DNA of 23,280 nucleotides, taken from Gnetum montanum. Taxonomy: Eukaryota > Streptophyta > Gnetopsida > Gnetales > Gnetaceae. The stretch lies in contig MNCI01037820.1 of NCBI GenBank assembly GCA_015680685.1, positions 1,077,501-1,100,780 of the forward strand. Reading direction: 5' to 3'. A model generated the notes under the pieces. That model saw only the letters and a list, made by a program, of their open reading frames with translations, did not search any database and was not told the origin of the DNA. A program made the translations under genes and the position numbers. Each line of letters opens with the position of its first letter. Position 1 is the first letter of the stretch. Positions 9,130 to 19,055 of the stretch are shown piece by piece.

Positions 9130-10065
9130 TTAAGATGAGTGATAATAATTCTCCATCCATGGCCTTGGCTCATAGGTCTCTTCCTCCATTTTCCTTTTTT
9201 CTTGGCTATAGAATAAGTCAAAACCTAAGATTTTCTCATTAAAAATAACCCTTCTTAATACATGCCACTTCTTCTCAAGTGGATCAAAACACTTTGAGTC
9301 ACTTGTTTTAGAATCATATCCAAGCAGAAACATTTTCTACCTCTATCATCTAGCTTCCCCATAAAAGAATTCAAGATCTTCACATAACATACACATCTAA
9401 AGACTTTGAGGTAAGATAGATTTGACATCTTTTCATACATAAATTCATAGGGAATTTTCTTATTTATGGGAGATTTAATGAGCCTATGAAGACTATAAGT
9501 GGCCATGTGGACCATTTCATTCCAATAGGAATTAGGAAGGGAAGCATGCTTCAACAAACATATACATATTTGTTGCATCATATAATTTTTTCTCTCAGTC
9601 ACTCCACTACTTTGTGGTTCATACCAACATGTAGTTTATTTTGAGATGCCATGATTTTTACAAAATTCATCAAAGTAATCATGTACTAATTCATCTCTTC
9701 TATCACTTCTTATGAATTTGATATTTGAGCTAAGATTATTCTCCACTAATTTCTTAAAATTTTAAAAGAACCCAAATACTTCATCTTTGGAATGGAGGAT
9801 ATAGGTCCATGTATATCTAGAAAAATCATCAACAACCATAAAATGGTATTTACCTTCTTCATGAGAAATGATGGGCATTGGGCTTACAATATCCATGTGA
9901 ATTAGCTCCAAACAGTTCATTCTTATCTCACTTGCATTGGAATGTGAAATTGCCTTTTATTTATTATTTTGAAATGTATCATACAATTCTTGAGTTGCTT
10001 CTTAAAACTCAACTCTAGTGGCTACTTGATTCTTGATAAGCTTGAGAAGGTTAAAGTAGTTGGGT
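9130..10065 (-). pseudogene. Copia pre-integrase and integrase core with intact DD35E spacing
   Basis: The frame starts with a decayed pre-integrase segment (FNLLKLIKNQ ... EATQELYDTFQNNK at about 9960-10060), in which two zinc-binding cysteines have become Tyr and Phe. The rve core follows: LELIHMDIVSPMP, YHFMVVDDFSRYTWTYI, IKFIRSDRRDELVHDYF and PQSSGVTERKNYM. The catalytic residues are Asp (codon 9891-9893), Asp (9702-9704) and Glu (9594-9596), with 35 residues between the last two, all in one frame. Two in-frame stops lie between the first and last. The C-terminal region continues with LPNSYWNEMVHMATYSLHRL, IPYEFMYEKMSNLSYLKVF and GKLDDRGRKCFCL to about 9130. Confidence 0.88.
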
Positions 10066-10269
10066 CTTCCACCTTAAGAGAGGACATATGGAGGACATAT
10101 GTAAGTTATGTAGTTGGGTCTAGTGGCTATATGGTGTAAATATGTTGCTTTTTAATTGGAGGTTGGGTCTTCCACCTTATCTTCTTCCTTTATCTTTGAA
10201 ATTTGATGATTACCTCTCTTAATAAGATGCTTTACTTCTTTGGGAATTCTCTCTTCTTCTTCACTTCCT

Positions 10270-10480
10270 TTATTGACTTAAATCTCTTGAAGGAATTTTA
10301 GTTACATAGGCATTATTTTGCCTCGATGATGAGCGGTGTTTCAACTCTTGGAAAATCCTTAGGCTTGATACAAGTTCATTCAAAGTATAAGTAGAGAGGT
10401 CCTTATTTTGGACTATGATTTTAATAAAATTAACAAACCTATAGTCATCATACAACATAGCTATGACTTTATGCATATTT
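10270..10480 (-). pseudogene. Copia gag fragment
   Basis: The open frame contains VIAMLYDDYRFVNFIKII and STYTLNELVSSLRIFQEL. This matches the plant Copia gag (UBN2-type) pattern of a 'LP..Y..F...I' segment followed by 'LTLEELI..L...E'. It lies upstream (in element orientation) of the integrase remnant, as expected. The N-terminal part of gag (to about 10900) is too decayed to trace with confidence, and no CCHC knuckle follows. Confidence 0.6.
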
Positions 10481-11285
10481 TGTTACATAGAATAATGATA
10501 ATTATGCTCCTCAAGATTCCTAAGACATAGAGTGAGCCTTTCAAGGAAATACTTAAGGGGTTCATCCCTTTAGACTTTTATGTTCTCACACTCTATCCTT
10601 AATTTCAACTTCTTAGTATTTCAACATTCTTTAGAACTATTTTTATTACAATTTTGGCTCCAATAGTCTCATTACAAGTTGTACAAATTATCATCTTAGA
10701 AGAAGCATATGATTTTATTAGTGCTGGATAGTGGAAGTTAAATTTTTCACAACATTTGGCTTATTGAAATAAAGTTGGTCATGGATGAAATACTTGAAAT
10801 AGCTAAAAATAATATTTTCTTGATACAATGATATAAAATGAAATTTAAAATAGATGACATGCTTTAAGACATTAAAATCAACTAAAATAGATGGTATAGA
10901 TGATATGCTAATATTGATGAGACTTTATCTTGAATGAGATAAGAGAGATATTTCAAACACAATATTCAAATGTAGAGAGCAAAAAATAGCAATCAACCTA
11001 AAGAAATACAATAACTAACAAAGTGAAGACAAAACAAACAAATTGCCTGATAAGAATATGCTTAAGAAGTAATTTTGACACTACTCTAAATATTGATGGG
11101 GGAGTTTCTTATATTACATCTTGAGAAGATGCTTAATGATCCCTCTTCTCAATATGCTTAGAGGTATACCTTAATGGAGTACATACTTGAAATAAATTTC
11201 TATCCTCTCTACTCTTTCAACTCCTTAATAAAATGTCATCTTAAATGTTTTCCTTCTCTATTGCAAAATACATAACCATACACCT
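10481..11285. other. Decayed sequence upstream of Copia gag
   Basis: This probably contains the 5' leader and start of gag of the minus-strand Copia element, but I could not trace a convincing reading frame. No RNA gene or tandem repeat was seen. Confidence 0.4.
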
Positions 11286-11295
11286 CCTTATATAG
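11286..11295 (-). promoter_or_regulatory. TATA box, minus strand
   Basis: The minus strand reads AGCTATATAAGGAGGTG, an excellent plant TATA box pointing toward the Copia gag. It is a candidate for the LTR promoter of that element. The palindrome-rich array at 11914-12320 would then be part of U3 upstream of it. Confidence 0.5.
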
Positions 11296-11353
11296 CTCTT
11301 GGAGGGTGGTTAACTCAACCTTTGTTAGGGTAGGTGACTCTAGTTAGACTTAG

Positions 11354-11380
11354 ATTAGGTTAGGGTTAGGTGAGGGTAGG
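11354..11380 (+). repeat. Short TTAGG/TTAGGG-like run
   Basis: TTAGGTTAGGGTTAGG followed by TGAGGGTAGG is a short, imperfect telomere-like run. The unit is TTAGG or TTAGGG, not the usual plant TTTAGGG. It lies just upstream of the minus-strand TATA box and is most likely local replication slippage. Confidence 0.4.
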
Positions 11381-11395
11381 TGACCCATGTGATCA

Positions 11396-11826
11396 CACCA
11401 GCCCACTAATTTATTTTTTAGAAAATAAATTCCTAAATGCATAGACCCACATGAATACACAAGGTACATGACTTTCAACATAAGATAATACAATTGACAA
11501 CTTTCATTTTTGTTACTTTCATCTTCATTAATCTTGATCTCTTGATGTTACAAGGCATATGAAACACATGAGCACCCTAAATTTTTTTTGATAAATTTAG
11601 CATCTTTAGAAAATTTTCTACTTTTCTCTCTAGTTAGAGTATTGATTTTTGGAGAAATTACAAGCCCTTTTTCAACATAAGAATAGATCTAATTAATTTG
11701 CAACAAAGACTTAATCAAATGAGACTGATGAGAATAGTCTTGAGACACAATAATGATGATAAACCACTTAGGAATATCTTTGAAGGCTATTTTATTTTAC
11801 CTTCTTTTTAGTAATTTCTCTTCTTC
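11396..11826. other. AT-rich decayed sequence, unassigned
   Basis: A minus-strand frame around 11580-11720 gives a short lysine-rich segment (SPKINTLTREKSRKFSKDAK) that looks coding, but I could not place it in a family. The plus-strand segment ATTTTTTTTGATAAATTTAG is simple AT-rich sequence. No gene is called. Confidence 0.35.
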
Positions 11827-11841
11827 GATACCACTTGTTAG
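11827..11841 (-). promoter_or_regulatory. Primer binding site-like motif with LTR end, minus strand
   Basis: On the minus strand the sequence reads CTAACA-AG-TGGTATC. Plant Copia LTRs commonly end in ACA, followed by a short spacer and TGGTATCAGAGC, the complement of initiator tRNA-Met. Seven bases of that primer site are exact here and the rest are altered. Sequence to the right (higher coordinates) would be the 5' LTR and sequence to the left internal, matching the direction of the Copia genes. The TATA box at 11286 lies on the wrong side for this layout, so at least two nested elements are likely. Confidence 0.4.
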
Positions 11842-11913
11842 AGATCAGTAGTGAAATTAGGTCCCTTTGATCTTACTGCTATAGAAATTTTAGGTTCACC
11901 AAAGTTAATTTTA

Positions 11914-12320
11914 ACCACCATGAGTTGACTATAAGTTGTAGCTTGGTTGTGGTATGCAATACCACAAGTTATGGTTTCTAACCACAAATCATGGTGGCGA
12001 ACCACGAGTTGTGGTTAAGTCATGCTATTATACAATGAGCCGACCATGAGTTATGGTCTATCTAAAATAAAAACATGGAATTTAAGGATACCATGAACTA
12101 GACATGATTCATGGTTAAGTCATTGTGAATGTTCTAGTCTCCATGGTATCTCCTTGTACTTTAAATGTGTCTTACGAGTTGATCATAAGTTGTGGCATGA
12201 TCATGGGTTCTCATCATGGATTATGATGAAGTCGTGGTCAATCATCATGGATCATTATGAGCTCATGGTCAACTAGAAATATCTTTGTATATACCATGAG
12301 TGATGATGTACTCATGATCC
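11914..12320. repeat. Array of palindromes ACCAYRARTYRTGGT, partly with 20-bp period
   Basis: Near-identical 15-base imperfect palindromes occur at 11961 (ACCACAAGTTATGGT), 11981 (ACCACAAATCATGGT), 12001 (ACCACGAGTTGTGGT) and 12043 (ACCATGAGTTATGGT), so their starts are 20, 20 and 42 bases apart. A perfect inverted repeat with 9-base arms, TTGTGGTAT-GCA-ATACCACAA, spans 11947-11967. Weaker relatives built on CATGAGTT, CATGGT and ATCATGG continue to about 12320. The array is probably part of an LTR U3 region, where dyad-symmetric protein binding sites are plausible; this role is inferred. Confidence 0.7.
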
Positions 12321-13056
12321 TACAAAAAATAAAGAACAGTATCAAAACTAAACTTTGAAAAGAAATTAAGAAGAAATGAGTCTCAAACTTGAGAAACAAA
12401 GGCTAGTAATAATATAGTTGACCTAAAAACTTGGTGAGGCTAACTTAAATTAGAAAATAAACTTAAATTAAGTATTGAATTTAACTTATGTATGTTGAAA
12501 GAACAAAATCACCATGAACATGCACAAACAATTAATCCCACTTCTAAATGACTTTATATGATGTTAAAAACATGAGAGAAATATGAGAATAAAATCCCAT
12601 AGGCAAAAGAATATTTAAATAAGCACATGCAAAGAGAGATATATGCTTTTACATTAGATTTACATGAAAGGACTAAAACCCATAAATAAGAACATAAAAA
12701 TTATCTTGAATTTAAAAGTGGAGAATGAATACCTTGAATTAAAGAATGAAAACACTTTTAAATTCTTTAAAAATTCACTAGAAACATGTTCATATATATA
12801 TATACACATACTTGAAATAAGTTGAACTTAAAACATGCATGCAAGAAACATGAGAGAATACATAAAATTGTGGGAAACTATGCAACAAAAACTTAATAAA
12901 ACTTGGGAGAAGAACCCATGAGAAGGGATTCATTTCTTAATTAATATGACCATGCTATAATAATGCAAGAAAAAAGAAAAGGTGAAAGCCAAGAGAGGTT
13001 TCCCAAGCACACACAACTTGCATAAGAACATTCAAGAATTGAAGAAAGTGATAGCT
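12321..13056. other. AT-rich stretch, probably LTR sequence
   Basis: No coding signature is seen. There is a short (AT)n run near 12793-12803. On the minus strand this follows the AATAAA at 13057-13062 and so would be U5 or leader of the LTR-like unit there. Confidence 0.4.
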
Positions 13057-13119
13057 TTTATTTACTTCAACTGAAAGTGCAAAAGCAAGGTAGGTTACAA
13101 TGGGATATCCATATTTATA
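13057..13119 (-). promoter_or_regulatory. LTR-like TATA box and polyadenylation signal, minus strand
   Basis: The minus strand has AGTATAAATATGG (TATAAATA at 13112-13119) followed about 50 bases downstream by AATAAA (13057-13062). A TATA box closely followed by a polyadenylation signal is the hallmark of the U3/R junction of a plant LTR. The LTR outer end would lie to the right, perhaps near 13280; the inner end is unclear. It could belong to the Copia element or to another element into which that one is nested. Confidence 0.5.
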
Positions 13120-13390
13120 CTTCTTTATGGAGGATTTTGCCTCTTAGAGCATGGGTCACATATGAAGACTCTTGGTCACTTCTTGTTCTTTTTGGAAATT
13201 TACTTAATCCCTAAACTTCTAAGATCTTTTTTCTTCATACAAACATACTAATAACAACTATTACATCAAGAGTAAACATCACAACATTAAAGAAAATACT
13301 AGTGCTACATTCTCTTCTATTGAAAATCAAAGTAAACATGGATGGAGAAGTTAAGATGCATACATTCATAGTATCTCTAATATTTTATAG

Positions 13391-13630
13391 GTATTATATG
13401 CCATTGCCAATCCCATTGCTCATTGGGAAAGTATTTCTTTGCACTTTGTTTATTGTATTTCAAGAAGAAAATCTGGTTATGATTCTATCATTGTCATGGC
13501 ATATATATTTATAAAGATGGTTCATTTTATTCCATGTAGAAGAATTAGTAGTGATTATCATGTTTTTCATTTATTCTTTCAACATATTATGAAATTGCAT
13601 GACATTTAATGAATATTGTTGTAATTGAAT
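13391..13630 (+). pseudogene. Ty3/Gypsy integrase core fragment, plus strand
   Basis: The plus strand encodes PLPIP, then, after a one-base frame change, HWESISLHFVYCISRRKSGY, DSIIVMAYIFIKMVHFIPC, and HLFFQHIMKLHDI, ending in tandem stops (TAA TGA). This follows the canonical plant Gypsy integrase block in order: PLPIP, W-E-x-I-S-M-D-F, L-P-x-x-x-x-G-x-D-S-I, F-S-K-M-A-H-F-I-P-C, and LFF...LHG. The first catalytic Asp (in SMDF) is replaced by His (SLHF). Neither RT nor the rest of integrase is recognisable nearby. It is a short remnant facing opposite to the Copia element. Confidence 0.8.
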
Positions 13631-14302
13631 TGTAAGAAAGAGAGGTAAGGAGCACATGAGGTAAGACAAGAGATGAGTATTTAGTGCATTGGAGTGATGA
13701 AGGACTCAAGAATGCCATTTTGATCCATGAGAATACTTTAAGCTTGTGGGAGCTTGAAGATATTCCATGTGTAATGAAAAAATAACATAAGTTTAGTTTT
13801 AAGGATGAGGGAAATGATTAGGACATCAATCCATATTTAGAGATAATGCTTATCCTTAATGTGTCCTAAGAGTTTTAGGATGTATTTGTTTATGTTTTGA
13901 GATCTTTTTGGAGTCTTTTGAGTATTTTTCTCTAGTTGGGTAGGTAACTATAGGCTAACTGCAGGTTGTAGTTAGTCACAATTTGTCACTACAAGCAGTT
14001 GCAAGTTACAGACTTTCATAGTTTATGATCTAAGTTAAATTTTATGATTTTTAAAATTTTCCAACAAGTTATGGATTCTTGCAAGTTATAGTGAGGTTGC
14101 AAATTGTAATATATTATAATTGGTAGAGAAATAGTAACTAAATATATTGGGATTTTACTAGTACAATAGGATGCAAGTCATCATGGTGGCTACATGTCTT
14201 GAGTGTAGGATTAAAAAAGTTTTTGTGTTGTAAGAGTGTCATGTATATTATTACAACTAGGTTTTTAGTTCATTCTAAATTATTTTTTTGCTAGTAATAT
14301 GT
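13631..14302. other. Decayed sequence with GTTGCAAGTTA-type repeats
   Basis: No gene is seen. Between about 13940 and 14110 the words GTTGCAAGTTA, TTGCAAGTTATAG, AACAAGTTATGG and their near-complements (CACTACAAG, GTTGTAGTTAG) recur. This resembles the palindrome array at 11914-12320 in style but is more decayed. It may be the U3 of another LTR. Confidence 0.4.
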
Positions 14303-14461
14303 TGCTCACTTGGTTATTATCTTATTGTCTTATTAGGTAAGAGGTATTTTGTTCGAAGCACACTTAAGGCATCATTATATTCCTCAATAATCTTCCTAAA
14401 ATATCATATTGGATATATGTCTTGGGTCTTATTCTTTTAGGTTCCAACATCTACCCCTCTC
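14303..14461 (+). mobile_element. tRNA-derived SINE, plus strand
   Basis: A decayed tRNA-like head has an A-box-like TCACTTGGTTA and a B-box-like TTGTTCGAAGCAC (around 14349-14361). The body follows: ACTTAAGGCATCATTATATTC, TCATATTGGATATATGTCTTGG and GGTTCCAACATCTACCCC. The body matches 18450-18545 throughout and the head-body junction matches 14998-15030, so these belong to one SINE family. This is the only copy here with head and tail contiguous. Confidence 0.55.
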
Positions 14462-14929
14462 ATGCATTATATTTTTTTACATATGTGTTGACTAGAAAAT
14501 TTTCATAAAAATAAACTTGCATATAATACTTTAGTAGCAATAAATCTTAAGTATAGTAGATGTGTCTAATATTTATGTAGCTTAAACGCGTCTTCTATAT
14601 AATTTAATTGAACTAATATTGGTAGCTTGAATAGCTTATGCAAAGATTGACTAAAGATTTTTCATTTTTTGTGAAAAATTTGTTTCACAACATTATTATA
14701 GTACATGTTGCTCATCTTTCATTACTTATAGCAAATGACATATTTGGTATTTGTACTGCTTAGTGTTCCATCTTCTAATTTCAACTTGGAGAGTTTATGA
14801 TTTTATTATTAATTTACTAATTAGTATTGTCATAGATATTAGAATTGTTGCATGTAGATATTTTGTTTTATTTCGCTATACTAAAATAAATAATTTTATT
14901 AACATTTTTTCATAGTTTATTAAATCTAA
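14462..14929. other. AT-rich sequence without recognisable features
   Basis: No domain, RNA gene or clear repeat was found between the two SINE-related segments. Confidence 0.5.
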
Positions 14930-15030
14930 TAAGAGATGGCTTAAGTGATTAGGTCATTACTTGACAAGGATTTCCATGCAAGAGATTACTAGTTTGAGTT
15001 ATACTTGAGGCATTATTATGTTCTTATGTA
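14930..15030 (+). mobile_element. SINE head (left half of an interrupted SINE)
   Basis: The head starts with an A-box-like TGGCTTAAGTGATTAGG (about 14938) and has a B-box-like AGTTTGAGTTA (14991) at tRNA spacing. The stretch 14998-15030 is a 33-base sequence that recurs at 18450-18482 with three differences, all transitions. Beyond it the SINE body is absent and the minus-strand LINE begins. The matching body lacks its own head and lies on the far side of the LINE. Confidence 0.6.
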
Positions 15031-15064
15031 TTTAGAAAATGCCAAGATTTAGAGAAAGTCCATT

Positions 15065-17300
15065 CTTAAAATCCCTTATTGCAAAAAGTAGAAGATTTTG
15101 ACTAATTAATCTAAGAGCCTAAAAATCTACATATTGATCAACATATGTAAAAGAAATGATCTATAATAGTTTTGTCATTTTTTATCATAAACACAAATTC
15201 ATCTACAAAATGAATATTTAATAAAGTAGGAACATTATTTTCAATAAAGATGTCTTGTAGCAAATTATGTCCTTGATCTTTTTGTATAACATGACATATT
15301 AGCAAGGATGAAGAGATAAGGAGCAAGAGGACAACCTTGACTAACTAAGTGTTCAAGTTTAAAATTATTAGTAATGGCAACATTTGTAGTGACAAGTACA
15401 TTAGCATTTGCAAAACGAATCTCTACCATTTCAATAATTTTTTTAAAAATCATATTTGTAAAAAGAAGAAATAATAAACTACCATTTAAATCTATTATAT
15501 GCTTTAGCATGATCAATCTTCAAAAAAGAAATATCTTGATTGGAATACTCACCACATTGCATACCCTTACAAGTTGTAACAACATTGTTCAAAATATGTC
15601 TATCTTTGAGAAAGCCACTTTGTACTATAGTAATTAACTAAGGAATAATTGATTTTAATTTTTTGGTAAGAAATTTATCCAAAATTTTATAAATAGAATT
15701 AGAAGAGTAATAGAATGCCAATTACTAATGTGGGAATGATCACCTTCCTTAGGAATAAGTCTAATGCCTCTTTTGTTTAGCTCTTGATTAAGTGAATACT
15801 GTTCAATGGCTCCTACAAAAATACAATAAAGATCCATATCAAAAACACCACAATTATTTTTTTAAAAATTAATGGAAATTCCATAAAAACTTGGAGATTT
15901 ATTAGTAGCTAAGCTAAATACTGCATTTTTAACTTCAATAAGAGAGATATCTTGTTCAAGAAGAGGGTTGTCATTACTATGAATAGTATTAGATAAATGA
16001 TCACAATTAGAAAGAAAATCCTCATGATCAAAACTATATGAAACAAATATAAATTGAAAATATCTTTCAAGAAAACTATTGATAATAAGAATATTAGAAC
16101 TAATTTGACCATAAACTTCCATGTAGTTAATCATAGGTAAAGTATCTTTATCTTTTAAGAATATAAAATTTCCCTACATGGTTCTCCCTCTATTTTCAAC
16201 TAGTTAGTAGAACTCTTATTACTGGTACTCTTAGCATTATGCATATCCCAATTTTGTTTGAATGAGTGAACATAATCAAGTCATTATTGAAGATTAGTAA
16301 TAAAGAGATCATTTTATACAATAGTGTTGATATGTTAAATTTCATCACGGATTTTTTTCTTAGTCTCCCTTTGTCCCTTAGCATATTACTTAATCAACCA
16401 ATGTGCAAAATTTTGAACAAAATATACAACATGTAATGACCAAATAATCCAACTTGATTACCAATGAGTCTTATTTATGCATTCTAGGGAGACATCAAAG
16501 TACCTTTTCTAGAAGAAGTAAGAAATAAAGATGTATTCATATGAAAAAGTTCATAATGTCAAATTGTAGATTTAAAACCAAATTCTAAATTAAGAGGAAT
16601 ACAAAAATAGATTGATAGAGTTGCATCTTTGTTTATTTAAACCTTTTCATCACAAAACCAAGAAGAATAATTGACAACATAAAAATAGTCAAGTCTTTGA
16701 AAAATCTAGTTATTACCTTTACGGAGATTAGACTAGGTAAACTAATCATCATGATGAACATTTGATCCAGCAACATTAGATAAATAAAATTATTATTTAA
16801 GATCATATCAAATAGAAAGATCATGGCCTACAAGTTGAGAAGAAGCTTCACCAATTTTATTAAAAGAATTTTCATTTATATTTAAAATCACCATTAAAAA
16901 ACCAAGGAACAATAAGCAAGCTTTGAAGAAAAAATTGTTATAGAGTATTCTATTTGCAGAAATAGTAAAAGCATAAATATTGCAAATACCAAAAAGACCT
17001 AAAGCAACTTGAAGAATTACCCAAACTATAAAATTATCTCTATCATGAGAGAATTTTTTTAGCCAAAAAATGATTGATATTAAGAGCTATATCATCTTAA
17101 TTAATATTATGATTAGTAAATAATACTACAGAGTCATGAAGAATACTATTACTAGCCATGACTATATTTGAATTAGAAATTTAAATCTCTTAATGAAGAA
17201 TAAAATTAGGAACTAAGTGTCGTATGTGAAGAAAAGCATTAACAACTTTTATTTGAAGTCTATTACTAAGACCTTAAACATTTCATGAAAAGATTAGCAT
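15065..17300 (-). pseudogene. LINE ORF2: endonuclease and reverse transcriptase, decayed
   Basis: ORF2 begins near 17290 with S*NV*GLSNRLQIKVVNAF, where stops replace the Trp and Arg of the WNVRGL motif. The endonuclease continues with LFGICNIYA, PWFFNGDFK (about 16881-16905; the usual GDFN has Lys for Asn) and a decayed RLDYFYV segment. RT blocks are VKNAVFSLATNKSPSFYGI (about 15880), IRLIPKEGDHSHISNWHSI (about 15750), SGFLKDRHILNN (about 15600), FLKIDHAKAYNRFKW (about 15500), VSQGCPLAPYLFIL (about 15310) and FVDE in place of FADD (15198-15209). The last recognisable piece is GS*IN*SKSS near 15085. Several frames are used and no functional protein is possible. Confidence 0.85.
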
Positions 17301-17689
17301 TAGGTGGAGGGGGAGGAGGCTACTATCCTATCAATAGAATTAATATTATCAAAAGAAATTATGTCTGTATCTTGACTAATAACTGCAATTGATTTATTAG
17401 TTATTAAAACATCTTGTCCATCCTGAAGATTTAAAATGTATTCGTCAATAGATAGACTCCCTTGATGTTTTTTATTGCAAAGAATTATTTGAAAATCATC
17501 TAAATTAACAACAAATTTTTGTGAGATCTTAGGAACATATAATAAAGAAAGGGCTAATTGTTAAAACATCACCCAAAGAAATCACTACAGAATTTGTAGC
17601 ATTTGTAGAAAAAAACTTAGCAAGATCTAAAACAATTTTAGAAGGAACCTTAGTAGTATTTTATAGTAGCTTGTTGTTGATGTACTTGT

Positions 17690-18350
17690 ATAGCTTTTTT
17701 TCATAGCATAAAAGGACATGAATCAAACATATGACCATCTCAATGACAATAGTGACAATGACTTTGGAAGATTATAATATACAACATTCTACACAAAATC
17801 AATTTTGCTACCATGTAGAAGAATTTCTCACTTAAGCAAATCATGATCAAATTCTGTGAAAACAAATAGCTATAGTTAGGGTTTTAGCATGCTTAATTGG
17901 CCTACTTTGAGGGACAATATCCCTTTCAACCTTTTCAAAAATCAATGGAAAATTCAACAATTCAACAAAATAAGAAACTTTTCAAAATTTTGGAGATGTT
18001 GGATTAAAATAGGGAGTTCATTTTCAAATAATCAATAAAGCATAATGATGATTGAAAACACAAATATCAAGGACCTTAGAAACCATCATCCAATGAACAA
18101 ATTTGACCAACAAAAATGAGTTTGATATATAACGTGCATGGATAATTTCTAAACCTCAGTCTTTCTAAACTAGATTTAAATGACTGAAAAAAATTAAGGA
18201 ATGAGGTAAATAATCTAGAATTTCCACAAAAACATACCTTCTAGAAATTTTTTAAGTGATAGATTCATCTAAATCATCAGGTACAATGAAAAAGAAGCAG
18301 TGGTTTTGCTTGAAGGATCATCTATTGAATTTGGCAGCATTACATATAAT
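17690..18350 (-). pseudogene. LINE ORF1 remnant with CCHC zinc knuckle
   Basis: The minus strand at about 17710-17775 reads CHYCH*DGHMFDSCP, a CX2CX4HX4C zinc knuckle with one stop inside. This is the nucleic-acid-binding module at the end of the DUF4283-type ORF1 of plant L1 elements. Upstream (to 18350) only traces of the DUF4283 region remain, such as RPIKHAKTLTIAICF. The frame shifts repeatedly. Its position just before the ORF2 endonuclease fits a plant L1 element. Confidence 0.7.
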
Positions 18351-18449
18351 TCCAATAGGATGGTGAAAGATTGACAAAACTTTAAACACCTAGAGAGATG
18401 CTAGACTACAATGCAAACATTCTTAGGAACAAAACTTCAAACACTTGAA

Positions 18450-18545
18450 GTTATACTTGAGGCATCATTACGTTCTTATATATCCCATTGGCTATATATC
18501 TTAAGTGTACTTATAGTGAAATTGTTTCATGTTCCAATAACCCCC
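18450..18545 (+). mobile_element. SINE body and tail (right half of the interrupted SINE)
   Basis: It starts with the 33-base repeat shared with 14998-15030 and continues with ATATCCCATTGGCTATATAT and TGTTCCAATAACCCCCTTCC. These parallel the body and tail of the SINE at 14303-14461. No A box precedes it; the LINE does. Confidence 0.6.
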
Positions 18546-18879
18546 TTCCCTTTACCCCTTTCCCTTTTTACATAATGTACTTCTGATTTGATAATCAGTA
18601 TTTCAAGAAAAAAAGAAAACAAAAAACGATCAGAACAGAGGAAGGATTGAATATAGAATACTCATTATTTGCCCAGCTAGCCAAGGGGGGTGTTGGTGCT
18701 CGACGGTTCGAGGATTTCAACCTTATATACTTCTCTAAGTGCAAATCTGGTAAGCAAACCAACCTCCGGCCATAAGCATACGTTATGCTCAAGTTAGAAT
18801 CAATAGCTATCCAAATTGATATCCCACCCACTGGCCACCAACCCCTATTTTCATTTGCCATTTATTTAAAAGCAAAATG
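18546..18879. other. Transition from repeats to the gene island; small minus-strand open frame
   Basis: GC content rises here. A minus-strand open frame from 18861 to 18595 would encode 88 residues (MANENRGWWPVGGISIW...). I recognise no domain in it; it could be spurious or a fragment. CTCGACGGTTCGAGGAT around 18700 resembles a pol III B box, but no A box stands at the right distance. Confidence 0.3.
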
Positions 18880-19055
18880 ACAAACCCCATGCATATAACT
18901 TACGAATTGATGTAAACTTCAACGAGCGAGTCAAACAAAGAATTCCCAATCATGTGTAATGGGCATCACGTGCACGAATGTCTCCCGTGACACTGTCATG
19001 CAGCAAATGGTAATACTAAAATAGAGTAGGAAATAGTAATAATAGATAAAAAACA

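Larger units (their letters stand above)
7950..10480 (-). mobile_element. Degenerate Ty1/Copia retrotransposon internal region, minus strand
   Basis: The domain order read leftward is gag fragment, pre-integrase, integrase, RT, start of RNase H. Integrase before RT is diagnostic of Copia as opposed to Gypsy. Frames are interrupted by stops and small indels, but most protein blocks can be followed. The gag zinc knuckle and protease are not found between gag and pre-integrase (about 10070-10260), so that part is deleted or scrambled. A tRNA-Met-type primer-binding-like site occurs at 11827-11833 on the same strand, though it may belong to another layer. No LTR pair could be matched, so the ends are open. 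Confidence 0.85.
15040..18440 (-). mobile_element. Degenerate plant L1-type LINE, minus strand
   Basis: Read leftward, this holds an ORF1 remnant with a CCHC knuckle (about 17700-18350), then ORF2 with apurinic endonuclease (about 17300 to 16600) and reverse transcriptase (about 16100 to 15065). Many frameshifts and stops are present. The part of ORF2 after the RT core and the 3' end with poly(A) are missing: the sequence stops shortly after the RT segment equivalent to 'INWSKS'. Near-identical 33-base direct repeats flank it (14998-15030 and 18450-18482). Confidence 0.85.

Noticed and set aside
11354-11380. Interstitial telomere
   Set aside because: It is too short and irregular, and the unit is not the common plant TTTAGGG.
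11914-12320. CRISPR-like array
   Set aside because: The units are dyads with a 20-bp period, so there is no room for spacers, and the context is plant LTR sequence.
15374-15637. 87-residue plus-strand open frame
   Set aside because: It is a shadow of the minus-strand LINE RT region, whose conserved blocks (QGCPLAPYLF, FLKIDHAKAYNRF) are on the opposite strand.
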